NCBI GenBank assembly: GCA_004173475.1
Contig: SEBU01000005.1
Location: 248,001 to 312,000 of the forward strand
DNA length: 64,000 bases
Direction of reading: 5' to 3'
From: Gammaproteobacteria bacterium
GTDB taxonomy: Bacteria > Pseudomonadota > Gammaproteobacteria > Pseudomonadales > Cellvibrionaceae
Part shown: piece after piece, positions 28,526 through 37,870 of the stretch
How positions within the stretch are numbered: the first letter of the stretch is position 1
Layout: the number at the start of each line of letters is the position of its first letter
The notes under the pieces: model-generated
What the model was told of the DNA's origin: nothing
Seen by the model: only the letters and a program-made list of their open reading frames with translations
Database searches by the model: none
Made by a program: the position numbers and the translations under genes

Positions 28526-31500
28526 ATGTTTCTATCTGACTTTAGTATTAAACGCCCCATAGTCACCGTTGTCCTTACGCTTGGCCTTATGGCTGTAGGT
28601 TGGATGGCGCTCAGCAAATTGCGGGTTAACGAACGCCCGGATATCGCGCCGCCTATTTTGCAAGTGAGTATTCCCTACCCCGGCGCTTCGCCTGAAACGG
28701 TAGAGCGGGAAATTGTGGATCGCCTCGAAAAAGCCATGCGTGGCATTCCCGGTGTGCATGATATGCGGGTGTGGGCCAGTGAGGGGAATGGCTGGTTTCG
28801 TATCGAATTTGAATTCAACAAAAATTTAATTGAAGCAGCAGATGAAGTGCGTAACGCAATCGCCAGCGTGCGTTATAAATTGCCCGTTGAAATGCGCGAA
28901 CCGATCATTCGCCGGCAAGACCCGGATGCCTGGCCAATCATGTGGTTATCATTGTCATCGTCCAGCCAAAGTCACGTTGAGCTGTCGATCCTGGCAGAAA
29001 AAGATATCGCAGACCATTTGCGCGGCGTACCTGGTGTTGCTGTTGTTGATATTTCCGGCGCATTAACACGCGAACTGTCGGTGCTATTACGTAGCGAAAA
29101 ACTGCGTATGCATAATGTTTCTGTTGTGGAAATTCAACGCAGCCTACAAAACCAAAATCTCACTGCACCTGGCGGCAAACTTGAAGGAACTCTCGAAGAC
29201 CACAGCATTCGTTTGTTGGGGCGATTGGCATCACCTGAAGAATTTTCTCGCATTGTTATTCGCCGCAATGGCGACGATGTGTTGCGCTTGGGCGATGTCG
29301 CGGATGTCGTAGACGGCACTGCTCAACCGGACGGTTTAGGATTTTATAACGGGCATTCAGCTGTAGGGATCAGCGTAATCCGCACTCGCGAAGCGAGTAC
29401 CGTCGCCGTCTCCAAAGCAGTTCGCAAAGAGCTGGATGAAATTCGCAAACAACTTAAACCCGGCACTCAAATTGAAATCGCCGACGACGGCGGTGAGTGG
29501 GCCGAGTCCAGTTTAAATAATGTTATTGAATCGCTAATTCTCGGCGCAGGTTTAACCATTTTTGTAGTTTACGCTTTCCTTAATTCCTGGCGTTCAACAC
29601 TAATTACCGCTCTCGCCTTACCGACGTCAGTGCTGGCTGCATTTATTGCTGTTTGGTTGTTTGGTTTTTCACTGAATTTTATGACGCTACTCGGTCTGTC
29701 TTTGGCGATCGGTGTATTAATCGACGATGCGATTGTCGTGCGCGAAAATATCGTCCGCCATATGGAGCGCGGTGAGGATCGCATGACTGCATCCCGTGAA
29801 GGCACCAAGGAAATTGGCGTAGCAGTAATGGCCACAACCTTTTCAATTGTTGCAGTATTTATACCCGTCGCATTTATGGGTGGCGGCCCTGGCCAATGGT
29901 TTAAACCTTTTGCATTGACGGTTGTAGCCTCCGTATTGGTATCGCTATTTGTTTCGTTCTCGCTCGACCCCATGCTGTCATCGCGCTGGGGAGATCCAGT
30001 TGGCTATCAGGATATGCCGAAGCGCGGTTTTAGCGCGTTGCTCAAACGTTTCAACAACTGGTTTGATCATCAAGCTGATCGTTACACACTCGTTATTCGC
30101 TGGGCATTAGGTCATAGACGATCCATGGCAACCATCGCCGTATTGAGTTTGGTTGGCGCGCTCGCCCTGCAATCTTTTAAAGGCGGTAGCAGCTTTTTGC
30201 CCGCTGCTGATAACGGAAAATTAGTCATCGACATTCGCACGCCCTCTGGCGCAAGTCTCGAGTATGCGCGCATCAAAACCGAACAGGCCGCCGAGCTCGC
30301 TCGTTTAATTCCCGAAGTGAGATCTGTTTTCAGCGATATTAAAAGAGACGGTAGCCGCATCGATTTGGACATCGGCAAACCAAGCACCCGCGACCGTAGT
30401 GCCGCCGAAATTGCAGTGCAAGTGCGTACATCGGTAAGCCGCTTAGTCGGTGCTGAATACACCGTACAAGACGACACGAGTAACGGCGGTGACAAACCGG
30501 TGCGTATTAATTTTTACGGCCAGGATTCGCGCAAACTTATGGAAATCACCGACACCTACATGGAAGACCTACGCAAAATTAAAGGCGCGGTAGATGTTGG
30601 TTTGAGCGAACAAGAGCCCATGCCGGAATTACAAATTGAACTAGACCGTGGCTTGGCAAGCAGTTTGGGAATTGCCGTTGGTGATGCAGCACAAGCACTG
30701 CGTATTGCCTTTGCAGGAATTGAAGTGGGCGACTGGGTTGATCCTACTGGCGAAACTCGCGATGTGGCGCTGCGTTTACATCCAGACGACCGTGCAGATG
30801 TTTCCGCTTTAGCACGCCTGCCATTGGTTCCTGGTGGCAGCAATAGCGTAATTCCCCTGGAACAAATCGCCGACATTCGTATGGACAAAGCCCCAACACG
30901 CATCATGCATACCGATGGCAAACGCACAGTAACCGTCACCGCAAATGTTGAGGGCGCACCGCAAGGAGAAGTTATCAGCGCAGCTATGGCTCTCGCAAAA
31001 AGCATAGATTTTCCACCGGGTTACGGCATTGAATTACGCGGTGCCGGGCGCGACCAACAGGAATTATTTGGCGCTATGCTCACTGCATTAATCTCCGGCA
31101 TTGCGCTTATGTATTTTATTTTGGTTATTCAATTCGGCTCATTCCTCGCACCAGTTCCTGTGATGATGAGTTTGCCGTTAAGTTTAATCGGTGTGGTCAT
31201 CGCGCTCTTATCCACGGGTCATACCCTAAACCTAATGAGCTTTATCGGCATCATTATGCTAATGGGACTAGTCGCAAAAAATGCAATTCTTTTACTCGAC
31301 TGCGCGCGCACAAAAGAAAAAAAAGGGTTCAGCCGCGAAGAAGCATTAATGTTCGCTGGCCGCTCACGGTTACGTCCGATACTGATGACAACTTTCGCAT
31401 TAATCGCCGGCATGTTGCCCGTTGCAATTGGTATGGGTGAAGGCGGAGAGTTTTATCAACCACTCGCCGTCGCAATCATCGGCGGCACTATTACCTCAAC

Positions 31501-31723
31501 AATTCTCACACTACTAATGATCCCAACTTTTTACGACAGTATCGAAATAGCGCGCGATAAATTAGTAAAAAAATACAATCGCCGCGTTGCAGAGAGAGGC
31601 GCATTTACAAGCACAGTGTTAACGGCATCAGAAACACTACTTACTCTCACATTTGTAAGATTGATTTATCGTTTAACAAAACGCGGATGGGGAATGGTTG
31701 GGCAACGGAAGTCAGCGGCTTGA
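28526..31723 (+). CDS. RND-family multidrug efflux transporter (AcrB/MexF-like)
   Basis: Inner-membrane proton-driven exporter, 1065 residues from the ATG at 28526 (AAGGAAGGA upstream; MFLSDFSIKRPIVTVVLTLGLMAVG is the standard first helix). Twelve transmembrane segments in two repeats and two large periplasmic loops are evident. TM4 carries the proton-relay pair (LGLSLAIGVLIDDAIVVRENIVRHME) and TM6 the GGPGQWFKPFALTVVASVLVSLFVSFSLDPMLSSRW signature. No outer-membrane channel gene is adjacent. Substrate unknown. The frame remains open upstream to 28451, inside the adaptor gene; that is not used. Confidence 0.94.
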   Translation: MFLSDFSIKRPIVTVVLTLGLMAVGWMALSKLRVNERPDIAPPILQVSIPYPGASPETVEREIVDRLEKAMRGIPGVHDMRVWASEGNGWFRIEFEFNKNLIEAADEVRNAIASVRYKLPVEMREPIIRRQDPDAWPIMWLSLSSSSQSHVELSILAEKDIADHLRGVPGVAVVDISGALTRELSVLLRSEKLRMHNVSVVEIQRSLQNQNLTAPGGKLEGTLEDHSIRLLGRLASPEEFSRIVIRRNGDDVLRLGDVADVVDGTAQPDGLGFYNGHSAVGISVIRTREASTVAVSKAVRKELDEIRKQLKPGTQIEIADDGGEWAESSLNNVIESLILGAGLTIFVVYAFLNSWRSTLITALALPTSVLAAFIAVWLFGFSLNFMTLLGLSLAIGVLIDDAIVVRENIVRHMERGEDRMTASREGTKEIGVAVMATTFSIVAVFIPVAFMGGGPGQWFKPFALTVVASVLVSLFVSFSLDPMLSSRWGDPVGYQDMPKRGFSALLKRFNNWFDHQADRYTLVIRWALGHRRSMATIAVLSLVGALALQSFKGGSSFLPAADNGKLVIDIRTPSGASLEYARIKTEQAAELARLIPEVRSVFSDIKRDGSRIDLDIGKPSTRDRSAAEIAVQVRTSVSRLVGAEYTVQDDTSNGGDKPVRINFYGQDSRKLMEITDTYMEDLRKIKGAVDVGLSEQEPMPELQIELDRGLASSLGIAVGDAAQALRIAFAGIEVGDWVDPTGETRDVALRLHPDDRADVSALARLPLVPGGSNSVIPLEQIADIRMDKAPTRIMHTDGKRTVTVTANVEGAPQGEVISAAMALAKSIDFPPGYGIELRGAGRDQQELFGAMLTALISGIALMYFILVIQFGSFLAPVPVMMSLPLSLIGVVIALLSTGHTLNLMSFIGIIMLMGLVAKNAILLLDCARTKEKKGFSREEALMFAGRSRLRPILMTTFALIAGMLPVAIGMGEGGEFYQPLAVAIIGGTITSTILTLLMIPTFYDSIEIARDKLVKKYNRRVAERGAFTSTVLTASETLLTLTFVRLIYRLTKRGWGMVGQRKSAA

Positions 31724-31730
31724 AAAATTT

Positions 31731-31763
31731 AATTGTCGTTGCGTATGTCACGCAACGACAATT
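31731..31763. terminator. Perfect inverted repeat after the RND pump gene
   Basis: AATTGTCGTTGCG and CGCAACGACAATT form a perfect 13-base stem with a seven-base loop just after the stop. No T-run follows, so it may be a factor-assisted terminator or an mRNA-stabilising 3' hairpin. Confidence 0.65.
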
Positions 31764-32179
31764 AGCTTAGAATTCATGGCAATACTTCAGTAATGATTTC
31801 GAAATTTAAATAAGCGCAAATAACATCAAATAACCAATCCAATATAGCGTTAATATAATGCTCGAAAATTTTACCACGCGTGCACAAAAATAACATACTT
31901 GCACGGCTATCTTCTTAAATAAAATATAACTAACAGCAGCGCCTCGAAAAATACGAACTCCTATTGAATAAACCGAATTATTGTTCGGCGTTATATCACT
32001 AAAAACTCTATCAACACACCTGCAAAAACATCACCCACTTCGTCGCTTAAATAACTAGCATATTCTTAATAATGCGAGAAATATAAAACACATAAGTTAA
32101 TTCATTCAGCATTCAGCTAATTTCGTTAGGCTACGCCCACCCTGAGTTAGGGATCACACTTTATTTTATGGAGAATCTC
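31764..32179. other. Spacer, no gene seen
   Basis: About 415 AT-rich bases between the RND operon and the barrel gene. I see no convincing gene, RNA or repeat. GGAG at 32170-32173 serves the downstream ATG. Confidence 0.6.
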
Positions 32180-32956
32180 ATGAAATTTTCAAAAACTATT
32201 TTTTCAGCCCTGTTATTGGCTTCCACTGCAACATTTGCAGATACATACAATGGTGAAGTGGAATTACGATATTTTGGAAATGGAGCATCTGTTGGGGATA
32301 CTCTACTTATTATTGATAATGTTTCCAGCCTTCAAATCCGCGGCACTTATAACTTTAGCGCGGTCGACACAACCAACAAACCTTTGGCTGAAGCAGACTT
32401 CCTAGGCAAGCATAGTTTTATCAACGCGTCATACAGTTCAATTGATTCCGATGATTCAAATTATTTTGATCTATCTAATTCGAAAAGTATTGGAGCCGGG
32501 TTCTACATTCCCAACAGTATTTTTTACATCGGCGCTGGATATGCGGAACTCGACGATTCGAACGACACAGTTGTTAGCCTGGGCATTACGCCAATTGATG
32601 GCCTGCTGATCACTACCAGCCACAACGATGAAGCAAAAGACTACAGCCTTAATCTATCAGCGAAATATGTAACTCAACTAGCTGGTGATACAGCTATTAA
32701 TCTGGAAACAGGATATAAAAAAGGTAGAGACGCAGAGGATGATTTTGAAGAAGACAAAGACGATACCATTTATGTAGCTGCAGATTACTACTTCAACAGT
32801 CGCTTAAGCGTGGGCGCAGCATTCATTGACGCTGAAGCTTCTGTCTATATTATACGCAGCCGTTATTTCTACAGCGAGAAGGTCTCATTTAAAGCAGAAG
32901 CGATATCTGCTGACAACCAAGGCGCTTTCAATTTAGGGGCCGCTATACGCTTCTGA
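32180..32956 (+). CDS. Putative outer-membrane beta-barrel protein
   Basis: 258 residues with a signal peptide (about 1-20, ending TFA|DT). The mature part alternates hydrophobic and polar residues in about ten to twelve predicted beta-strands and ends in AAIRF, the C-terminal phenylalanine typical of outer-membrane barrels. It contains an acidic insert (DAEDDFEEDKDD, about 175-187). I do not recognise a specific family. The ATG at 32180 has GGAG seven bases upstream; a start at 32168 would place four residues before the signal peptide. A short T-rich hairpin follows at about 32970-33004. Confidence 0.7.
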   Translation: MKFSKTIFSALLLASTATFADTYNGEVELRYFGNGASVGDTLLIIDNVSSLQIRGTYNFSAVDTTNKPLAEADFLGKHSFINASYSSIDSDDSNYFDLSNSKSIGAGFYIPNSIFYIGAGYAELDDSNDTVVSLGITPIDGLLITTSHNDEAKDYSLNLSAKYVTQLAGDTAINLETGYKKGRDAEDDFEEDKDDTIYVAADYYFNSRLSVGAAFIDAEASVYIIRSRYFYSEKVSFKAEAISADNQGAFNLGAAIRF

Positions 32957-33168
32957 TAAATCCATTTAACGCTCAAAGGCTATCTACAAGATGGCCTTTT
33001 TTTCGTGACTATATCGGACTGACGAGACAAATGTTTGCAGCAAATATGTACCTTTGTATGAGTAAATGCTATCTAATAAATGAAGCGCAATTTACTATAC
33101 TTGAAGGCGTTCAACTCAATGACAATACCAATTCGCTGTGCAATAAAACGTATACCCCAGGATAGTTT

Positions 33169-34239
33169 ATGACTTTATCTTTAATAAACCCCGATTTTAA
33201 TCATCTACCAAAAATGCAAGAACTGGCCAGCAAAACCTTTTTAGCATCCATGCCAAAAGCGGAATTGCATTTGCATCTCGATGGCGCCTTGTCGCCCGAA
33301 TTGATGTTTACTTTAGCGCAACGTAATAAAGTAGAGCTGCCGTACAAAAGCGTGGCGGAAATTGAAGCCGCTTATCAATTCACGAGCCTGCAAAGTTTTT
33401 TAGATCTTTATTATCAGGGTGCTTCCGTATTGAATCTGGAGCAAGATTTTTATGACCTCACTACAGATTACTTTCTAAAATGTAAAGCCGACAATATTCG
33501 CCATACAGAGATATCTTTCGACCCACAAACTCACACCGAACGTGGCATTGCATTTGAAACGATTATTAGCGGAATTTTGCGAGCGATGAGCGACGCAAAA
33601 GAAAAATGGAATATCAGCTCATTGCTCATCATGGATTTTCTTCGTCACCTAAGCGAAGAAAGTGCAATAAAAACATTAGCAGAGGCGCTACCCTGGAAAG
33701 ATAAAATTATTGCGGTTGGATTAGATAGTTCTGAGCTCGGTCATCCGCCGAGTAAATTCACCAGAGTATTCGAGCAAGCCCGTGCCGAAGGTTTTCGTGT
33801 TGTCGCTCACGCAGGTGAAGAAGGCCCGCCAGAATATATCTGGGAGGCGATTAATTTACTTAAAGTGGAACGTATAGATCACGGTGTACGCTGCGATGAA
33901 GATGCGCGGTTGATGGAATATTTGCGTACATCTCAGATTCCACTCACTGTATGCCCACTCTCGAACGTGCGTTTGTGCGTCTACAACAATATGAAACAAC
34001 ATAATATTTTTAAGCTTATGGATGCAGGCTTGCGAGTCATGATCAATTCAGATGACCCAACCTATTTTGGTGGTTACCTGAATGACAACTATTTTGCACT
34101 TGCAGATGCTTTTCCTTTGACGCGTGCACAAGCCCTACAACTTGCTCACAATAGCTTCACCGCAAGCTTTATTAGCGATCAGAAAAAACAAGCTTTTGTG
34201 GACGAGCTTGAGGCGTACGCGACTCAGTTTCGGGAATAG
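33169..34239 (+). CDS. Adenine deaminase of the adenosine-deaminase family
   Basis: Zinc hydrolase, 356 residues, predicted to deaminate adenine (to hypoxanthine) or adenosine in purine salvage. Metal and catalytic motifs: [20 protein letters not shown] (about 29-48), [17 protein letters not shown] (about 212-228), [15 protein letters not shown] (about 234-248), [13 protein letters not shown] (about 261-273) and [17 protein letters not shown] (about 290-306). The [11 protein letters not shown] and [15 protein letters not shown] stretches resemble the bacterial adenine-aminohydrolase (type 2) subgroup as in Pseudomonas more than true adenosine deaminases. Substrate by subgroup resemblance only. 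Confidence 0.88.
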   Translation: MTLSLINPDFNHLPKMQELASKTFLASMPKAELHLHLDGALSPELMFTLAQRNKVELPYKSVAEIEAAYQFTSLQSFLDLYYQGASVLNLEQDFYDLTTDYFLKCKADNIRHTEISFDPQTHTERGIAFETIISGILRAMSDAKEKWNISSLLIMDFLRHLSEESAIKTLAEALPWKDKIIAVGLDSSELGHPPSKFTRVFEQARAEGFRVVAHAGEEGPPEYIWEAINLLKVERIDHGVRCDEDARLMEYLRTSQIPLTVCPLSNVRLCVYNNMKQHNIFKLMDAGLRVMINSDDPTYFGGYLNDNYFALADAFPLTRAQALQLAHNSFTASFISDQKKQAFVDELEAYATQFRE

Positions 34240-34305
34240 CTCGTTTAATCGAAAGACCATTGGGCTTCCTACAGGAAATTTCTAAGCTTTGAATTACCAA
34301 AAAAG

Positions 34306-34638
34306 TTATCTACTAAAGTTTTTAGTAAATGGCTCTTTTTTCAAAATATTTACTTTGCATGCTTCATCAACTGAAATTTCATAGGAAAATTGATCGATCC
34401 TTTCGCCCTGAGGGATAGACACAACGTAGACGTTTGTGCGAGTTTGTTTAACCTCAGAAATTCCACCACCGCCGATTTCTAAATAGTTAGAATCCAAATC
34501 TTTTAATATCGCCTCAATAGCAGCTTTAGATTGTTTAACTGGCGTCAGTTTACATTCCAGACTATTTGAATTTTTTAAAGCGGAGCTATTTTTTTTAATA
34601 TCAGCTAAACAACCAAAGGCTAACACTTGCATGACCAA
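34306..34638 (-). CDS. Small putative lipoprotein, possible frameshift at its 5' end
   Basis: About 110 residues of unknown function. The readable frame has no good start (TTG 34644, ATG 34632). A well-placed ATG at 34658 lies one frame off, separated by a run of six A on the plus strand (34637-34642). With one extra base in that run the product would begin MKTVTIFLVMQVLAFGC, an ideal lipoprotein signal with lipobox AFGC. So either the assembly has a homopolymer error, the gene is broken, or the run is a slippage switch. The mature part has no motif I recognise. It lies downstream of the RiPP acyltransferase gene on the same strand. Confidence 0.45.
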   Translation of the reverse strand: MVMQVLAFGCLADIKKNSSALKNSNSLECKLTPVKQSKAAIEAILKDLDSNYLEIGGGGISEVKQTRTNVYVVSIPQGERIDQFSYEISVDEACKVNILKKEPFTKNFSR

Positions 34639-34738
34639 AAAATTGTTACTGTCTTCATTCTAAATAAATCACCAAATGAAAAATGCATACTATCCGCTCA
34701 TTAATTATTTAAAAGACCCAGAGGTTACGATTTTATAA

Positions 34739-35161
34739 TCAATGCAGAGATTTATATCTAACTCGTTTCAGCGAATTTTTATCTTTGTCCAAATAACATA
34801 AGAACTTTTGTTTACGAGCTTCTGCTAGCAAAAATTTTGGTAGAAAATTTTCCCAGCCTTTTTTGACTAAAACATCCAATATAAGTGTAATAGGTCCTTC
34901 ATCCCATTCATATTCATACTTGGGTACAGAAAGCTTTTGCTTGGCTGCGAGGTAAGCCTCCTTATTTACTTTTGCCCAGGTGACATAAGCGATAATCTCC
35001 CCATCGCAATTCTCTAAAAAAGAGTAATGACCATATTGAATTGAATTGGACAAACACCGAAGGTCTTCTGGTGAGCTGCTTAAACCGCGCTCTGCTCGCA
35101 ATATGCAAAACTTGCCTAATCGCAGGTTTAATTCCTCAGCGCTGATCATCTTAGATTGCAT
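34739..35161 (-). CDS. HlyC-like toxin-activating lysine acyltransferase
   Basis: 140 residues. HlyC-family enzymes move fatty-acyl groups from acyl carrier protein to lysines of RTX toxins. Shared features are a His in SIQYGHYSFLENCDGEIIAYVTWAKVN (about 29-55; candidate catalytic His) and WDEGPITLILDVLVKKGWENFLPKFL (about 84-109; conserved W, G and Asp). No RTX toxin is in the window. It ends the leftward RiPP operon, 11 bases after TfuA, so acylation of the modified peptide or of a partner protein is a reasonable guess. Neither precursor has a lysine in its C-terminal half, so an amino terminus or hydroxyl would have to be the target. Family call good; substrate open. Confidence 0.72.
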   Translation of the reverse strand: MQSKMISAEELNLRLGKFCILRAERGLSSSPEDLRCLSNSIQYGHYSFLENCDGEIIAYVTWAKVNKEAYLAAKQKLSVPKYEYEWDEGPITLILDVLVKKGWENFLPKFLLAEARKQKFLCYLDKDKNSLKRVRYKSLH

Positions 35162-35172
35162 GGTATAGTTCC

Positions 35173-36579
35173 TTAAGCATAGGCTGCTTTGGCGATAAAA
35201 GCCTGTTCGCGTTCAGCTTGCTGGTCGCACTCATGAATAAACAGATAATGCGCAACCAATTCATTAATAAATAAACGTACGGATGAAAAACCTCGCTCGG
35301 CAGCATGCTTTTCAAGTGATTCACCTACGCTTGAAATATGTTGCTGATACCACCGTAAACTTGCGTCTACCAAGGCATTATCATAGTCGTGATTTTGATC
35401 CAGAGCCTGTTCTTTCAAGCTACTCCACTTCTGATTGACCTCCGAACTTATAGCGGCGTATTGCCCCGTCAATTTCAACGCACTATTAAGCTGCTTATCG
35501 ATCTGTTCGCAATATAAATTTTCTATCAAGTACTGGGTATACTCAGAATGCGCAAGATCGAGACAGTCATTTTTGGTAACGCCATTCTCGATCATCCATT
35601 GTTGTAAACGCTCCGTTGAATGAAGCTTGCGATTTTTACGAAAGTGAAGCAAAGCATCGCGTGAATTGAATTTGCTGCGACGTAGCCGCTTAGCCTCGGC
35701 ATTCACCAAATGCTGTAACAAGGCCTTATCAATGATAGCTTGACGATTTTTTTCAACAAGACGAACGTGATTACGCAAACGATCAAAGTTTGCGCCGCCA
35801 CTAGCTTGCGTATTTATGCCATTAAAATAAATGCTCAAGTGGTCCCAGAAAACCGTTGGTTCAAAGAAAAATTTATTCTTTTCGCGATATTCATTCGACT
35901 CTCTAATGTGCGTAGCCGGAGATTGTGCCACTTTCGTTAGTAGGGAGCGCGCATCCAGTCGCTTTAAATTAGTGTTCATTAATGCAATAAAATTTTTAAA
36001 ATTTTCGATTTGCAATTCCGAAATTGATTTTTCTACGGCTGCCAACCTCATGGCTTTCACTAATTCATGCCAGGTGCGTTGCGGATAATAGGTAGCCTTG
36101 GCGAGTGCAATAGCGGTGTCCACAAAATGCTGGTCGATAATTTTTTCTTCCAGCGCAAGTTCTAAGCCGTAACGAATATTAACCATGGCTTCCGACTGGC
36201 AAATGTAACCACTGTTGGCTGGCCCATGAACTACAGCCACTTCATCATCATCTTCCAGCTTGCCGCTAAGGAAATCGTTGAAGATCTTTCCATGCCCGCG
36301 CATACCAAAAGCTGAAAGCTCTGCCGCGCGTAAAGCGCCCATGCTGCTGGCACCTATCACCGGAATATTTTTATTAAGGGCGAACAAGATTTCTTTGTGC
36401 CAAACGGCGGGCGTTTGTTCAAAGAGTCCGTCGATAATAATAATTAAATCAATCTTCTCTTCACTTTCAACCAGACGATATAAATCACCCATTTTTACCG
36501 GCGGTAAATAATTGGCTTTCAAAATTGTCTCAGCTTCTGAGCGGTCCAGACTTGGACCAAGATAAACAAAGATATTCAT
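35173..36579 (-). CDS. TfuA-like protein (thioamidation partner of YcaO)
   Basis: 468 residues from the ATG at 36579 (AGGACC upstream); the open frame to 36636 is not family-like. The TfuA core occupies the first 200 residues: MNIFVYLGPSLDRSEAETIL, PPVKMGDLYRLVE, IDLIIIIDGLFEQTPAVWHKEILFAL and VIGASSMGALRAAELSAFGMRGHGKIF. The remainder is a long helical region of unknown role. TfuA proteins work with a dedicated YcaO in backbone thioamide formation and have been reported to release sulfur from thiocarboxylated ThiS-type carriers. Here the partner YcaO ends ten bases upstream, and a ThiS/ThiF pair is in the same cluster. Confidence 0.88.
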   Translation of the reverse strand: MNIFVYLGPSLDRSEAETILKANYLPPVKMGDLYRLVESEEKIDLIIIIDGLFEQTPAVWHKEILFALNKNIPVIGASSMGALRAAELSAFGMRGHGKIFNDFLSGKLEDDDEVAVVHGPANSGYICQSEAMVNIRYGLELALEEKIIDQHFVDTAIALAKATYYPQRTWHELVKAMRLAAVEKSISELQIENFKNFIALMNTNLKRLDARSLLTKVAQSPATHIRESNEYREKNKFFFEPTVFWDHLSIYFNGINTQASGGANFDRLRNHVRLVEKNRQAIIDKALLQHLVNAEAKRLRRSKFNSRDALLHFRKNRKLHSTERLQQWMIENGVTKNDCLDLAHSEYTQYLIENLYCEQIDKQLNSALKLTGQYAAISSEVNQKWSSLKEQALDQNHDYDNALVDASLRWYQQHISSVGESLEKHAAERGFSSVRLFINELVAHYLFIHECDQQAEREQAFIAKAAYA

Positions 36580-36589
36580 GCTATGGTCC

Positions 36590-37831
36590 TCATGCTGCAA
36601 TTTTTTGAAGGTAATCTGCGGCACGTTTACCCGCACGATAACTAGAGGTATGGAAAGGTTCCAAGCCGGGGACGACTAGTTTGACAACAGGAATCCCAAT
36701 ATCATCGCGAGTCAAATTCACCACAGCGATTGAATCTAAACCAATCTTTTTTAACTGTTGGATGATCGTATTGAGGTCTTCCTCAAAATAATTGCCGACA
36801 GGCAATTGAGTATTCGGAAAAATTTTCGTGGGCTGTGGGAAACGAATTGCCGCAATCGCCCGTTCGTGATCTTCCTTATTGCCACTTTGTTCATAATCGC
36901 GTGGAAAAATATCATCACGGCTACCAGATATTACGGTCGCGCGGCTTTGAATTGCTTCGTAAATTGCACGTGCTAAAGCAATTTCCGGTTGTAAGTGGCA
37001 ACCGTGACCAGAAAATGCTGGTAAAGGTCGCCAGTATTCACTATCAGGATCTTCATAAATGGTTGCGGTAAATACGGGTAATCCTACATCGCTGGTAATT
37101 TCCCATGCGCTCACAACCACACCGAGCTTAGCTAATTTTTCAATGAGCTCGCGCAGTTCTTTATCATTCACTGTGTGCAAATCGATTTGTTTACTTTTAC
37201 GCTGATGTTGCGGTGTTAATTCCCACAGCGCTAAAGCATCGCGTTCAATAATTTCGTAGAGCGCATGAACAATAGCTTCAAGCAAATGATTTCCAGACGC
37301 GAGCCCATTACTGCTCTGTAAGAAGCTGGGTTGATATTGATGCGCTTGTACAAAGTTGGTGGACACTAATTCAAACGGCAACCAAATTGATTGGTCTTGC
37401 ACCAGGTCATAGGCTTCAATCCAATTAAAAGGGCGGTCATTGCTGGGCGTTGCGTCACTGCGCCATGGCAAATCCGTCAAATTCGGAACATTAAAACGCT
37501 GCGCCATTGCATGCTGCGAATCAAATCGCAAAGGTGCATCTATACGTTCACAATGCCATGACTCTATAGCTTCCATTAACGCCGATGTTTTGGCGGCAAA
37601 CAGGGTTGACCCTTTGCCTTGTGCCGAGGCAAGTGCGCGAGCATTAGGACGAATGGCGACACACACAGGTACACCAATTCGGTCAAGCCCCGTAACGTTT
37701 GCAATACGCGTGATACCCATTTGATTCATGTAACGTGAATAATCATTAAACGTATCTTCTGGCGAACGCAAACGATGCGTACCTAAAAAATGATTTTTTT
37801 TAGCCGATAATTCCTGATTAAAAAATTTCAT
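36590..37831 (-). CDS. YcaO-domain protein, TfuA-associated (predicted peptide thioamidation)
   Basis: About 413 residues. YcaO enzymes use ATP to activate backbone amides. This copy belongs with the TfuA-linked, thioamide-forming branch: LRSPEDTFNDYSRYMNQMGITRIANVTGLDRIGVPVCVAIRPNARALASAQGKG (about 22-75), then ATP/Mg-binding glutamates in ALMEAIESWHCERIDAPLRF and SNGLASGNHLLEAIVHALYEIIERDAL. The C-terminus (YLQKIAA) lacks the proline-rich tail of azole-forming YcaOs, as expected. The ATG at 37831 is chosen; a TTG lies at 37843. It is transcribed with TfuA and the exporter genes upstream. Confidence 0.9.
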   Translation of the reverse strand: MKFFNQELSAKKNHFLGTHRLRSPEDTFNDYSRYMNQMGITRIANVTGLDRIGVPVCVAIRPNARALASAQGKGSTLFAAKTSALMEAIESWHCERIDAPLRFDSQHAMAQRFNVPNLTDLPWRSDATPSNDRPFNWIEAYDLVQDQSIWLPFELVSTNFVQAHQYQPSFLQSSNGLASGNHLLEAIVHALYEIIERDALALWELTPQHQRKSKQIDLHTVNDKELRELIEKLAKLGVVVSAWEITSDVGLPVFTATIYEDPDSEYWRPLPAFSGHGCHLQPEIALARAIYEAIQSRATVISGSRDDIFPRDYEQSGNKEDHERAIAAIRFPQPTKIFPNTQLPVGNYFEEDLNTIIQQLKKIGLDSIAVVNLTRDDIGIPVVKLVVPGLEPFHTSSYRAGKRAADYLQKIAA

Positions 37832-37870
37832 GTGATTACTCAACTATTAATATTGATGAAGTCGCAACGC

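Noticed and set aside
27403-31723. RND pump as part of the RiPP cluster
   Set aside because: It is separated by unrelated genes (barrel protein, deaminase) and has no lux-box-like site; probably general efflux.
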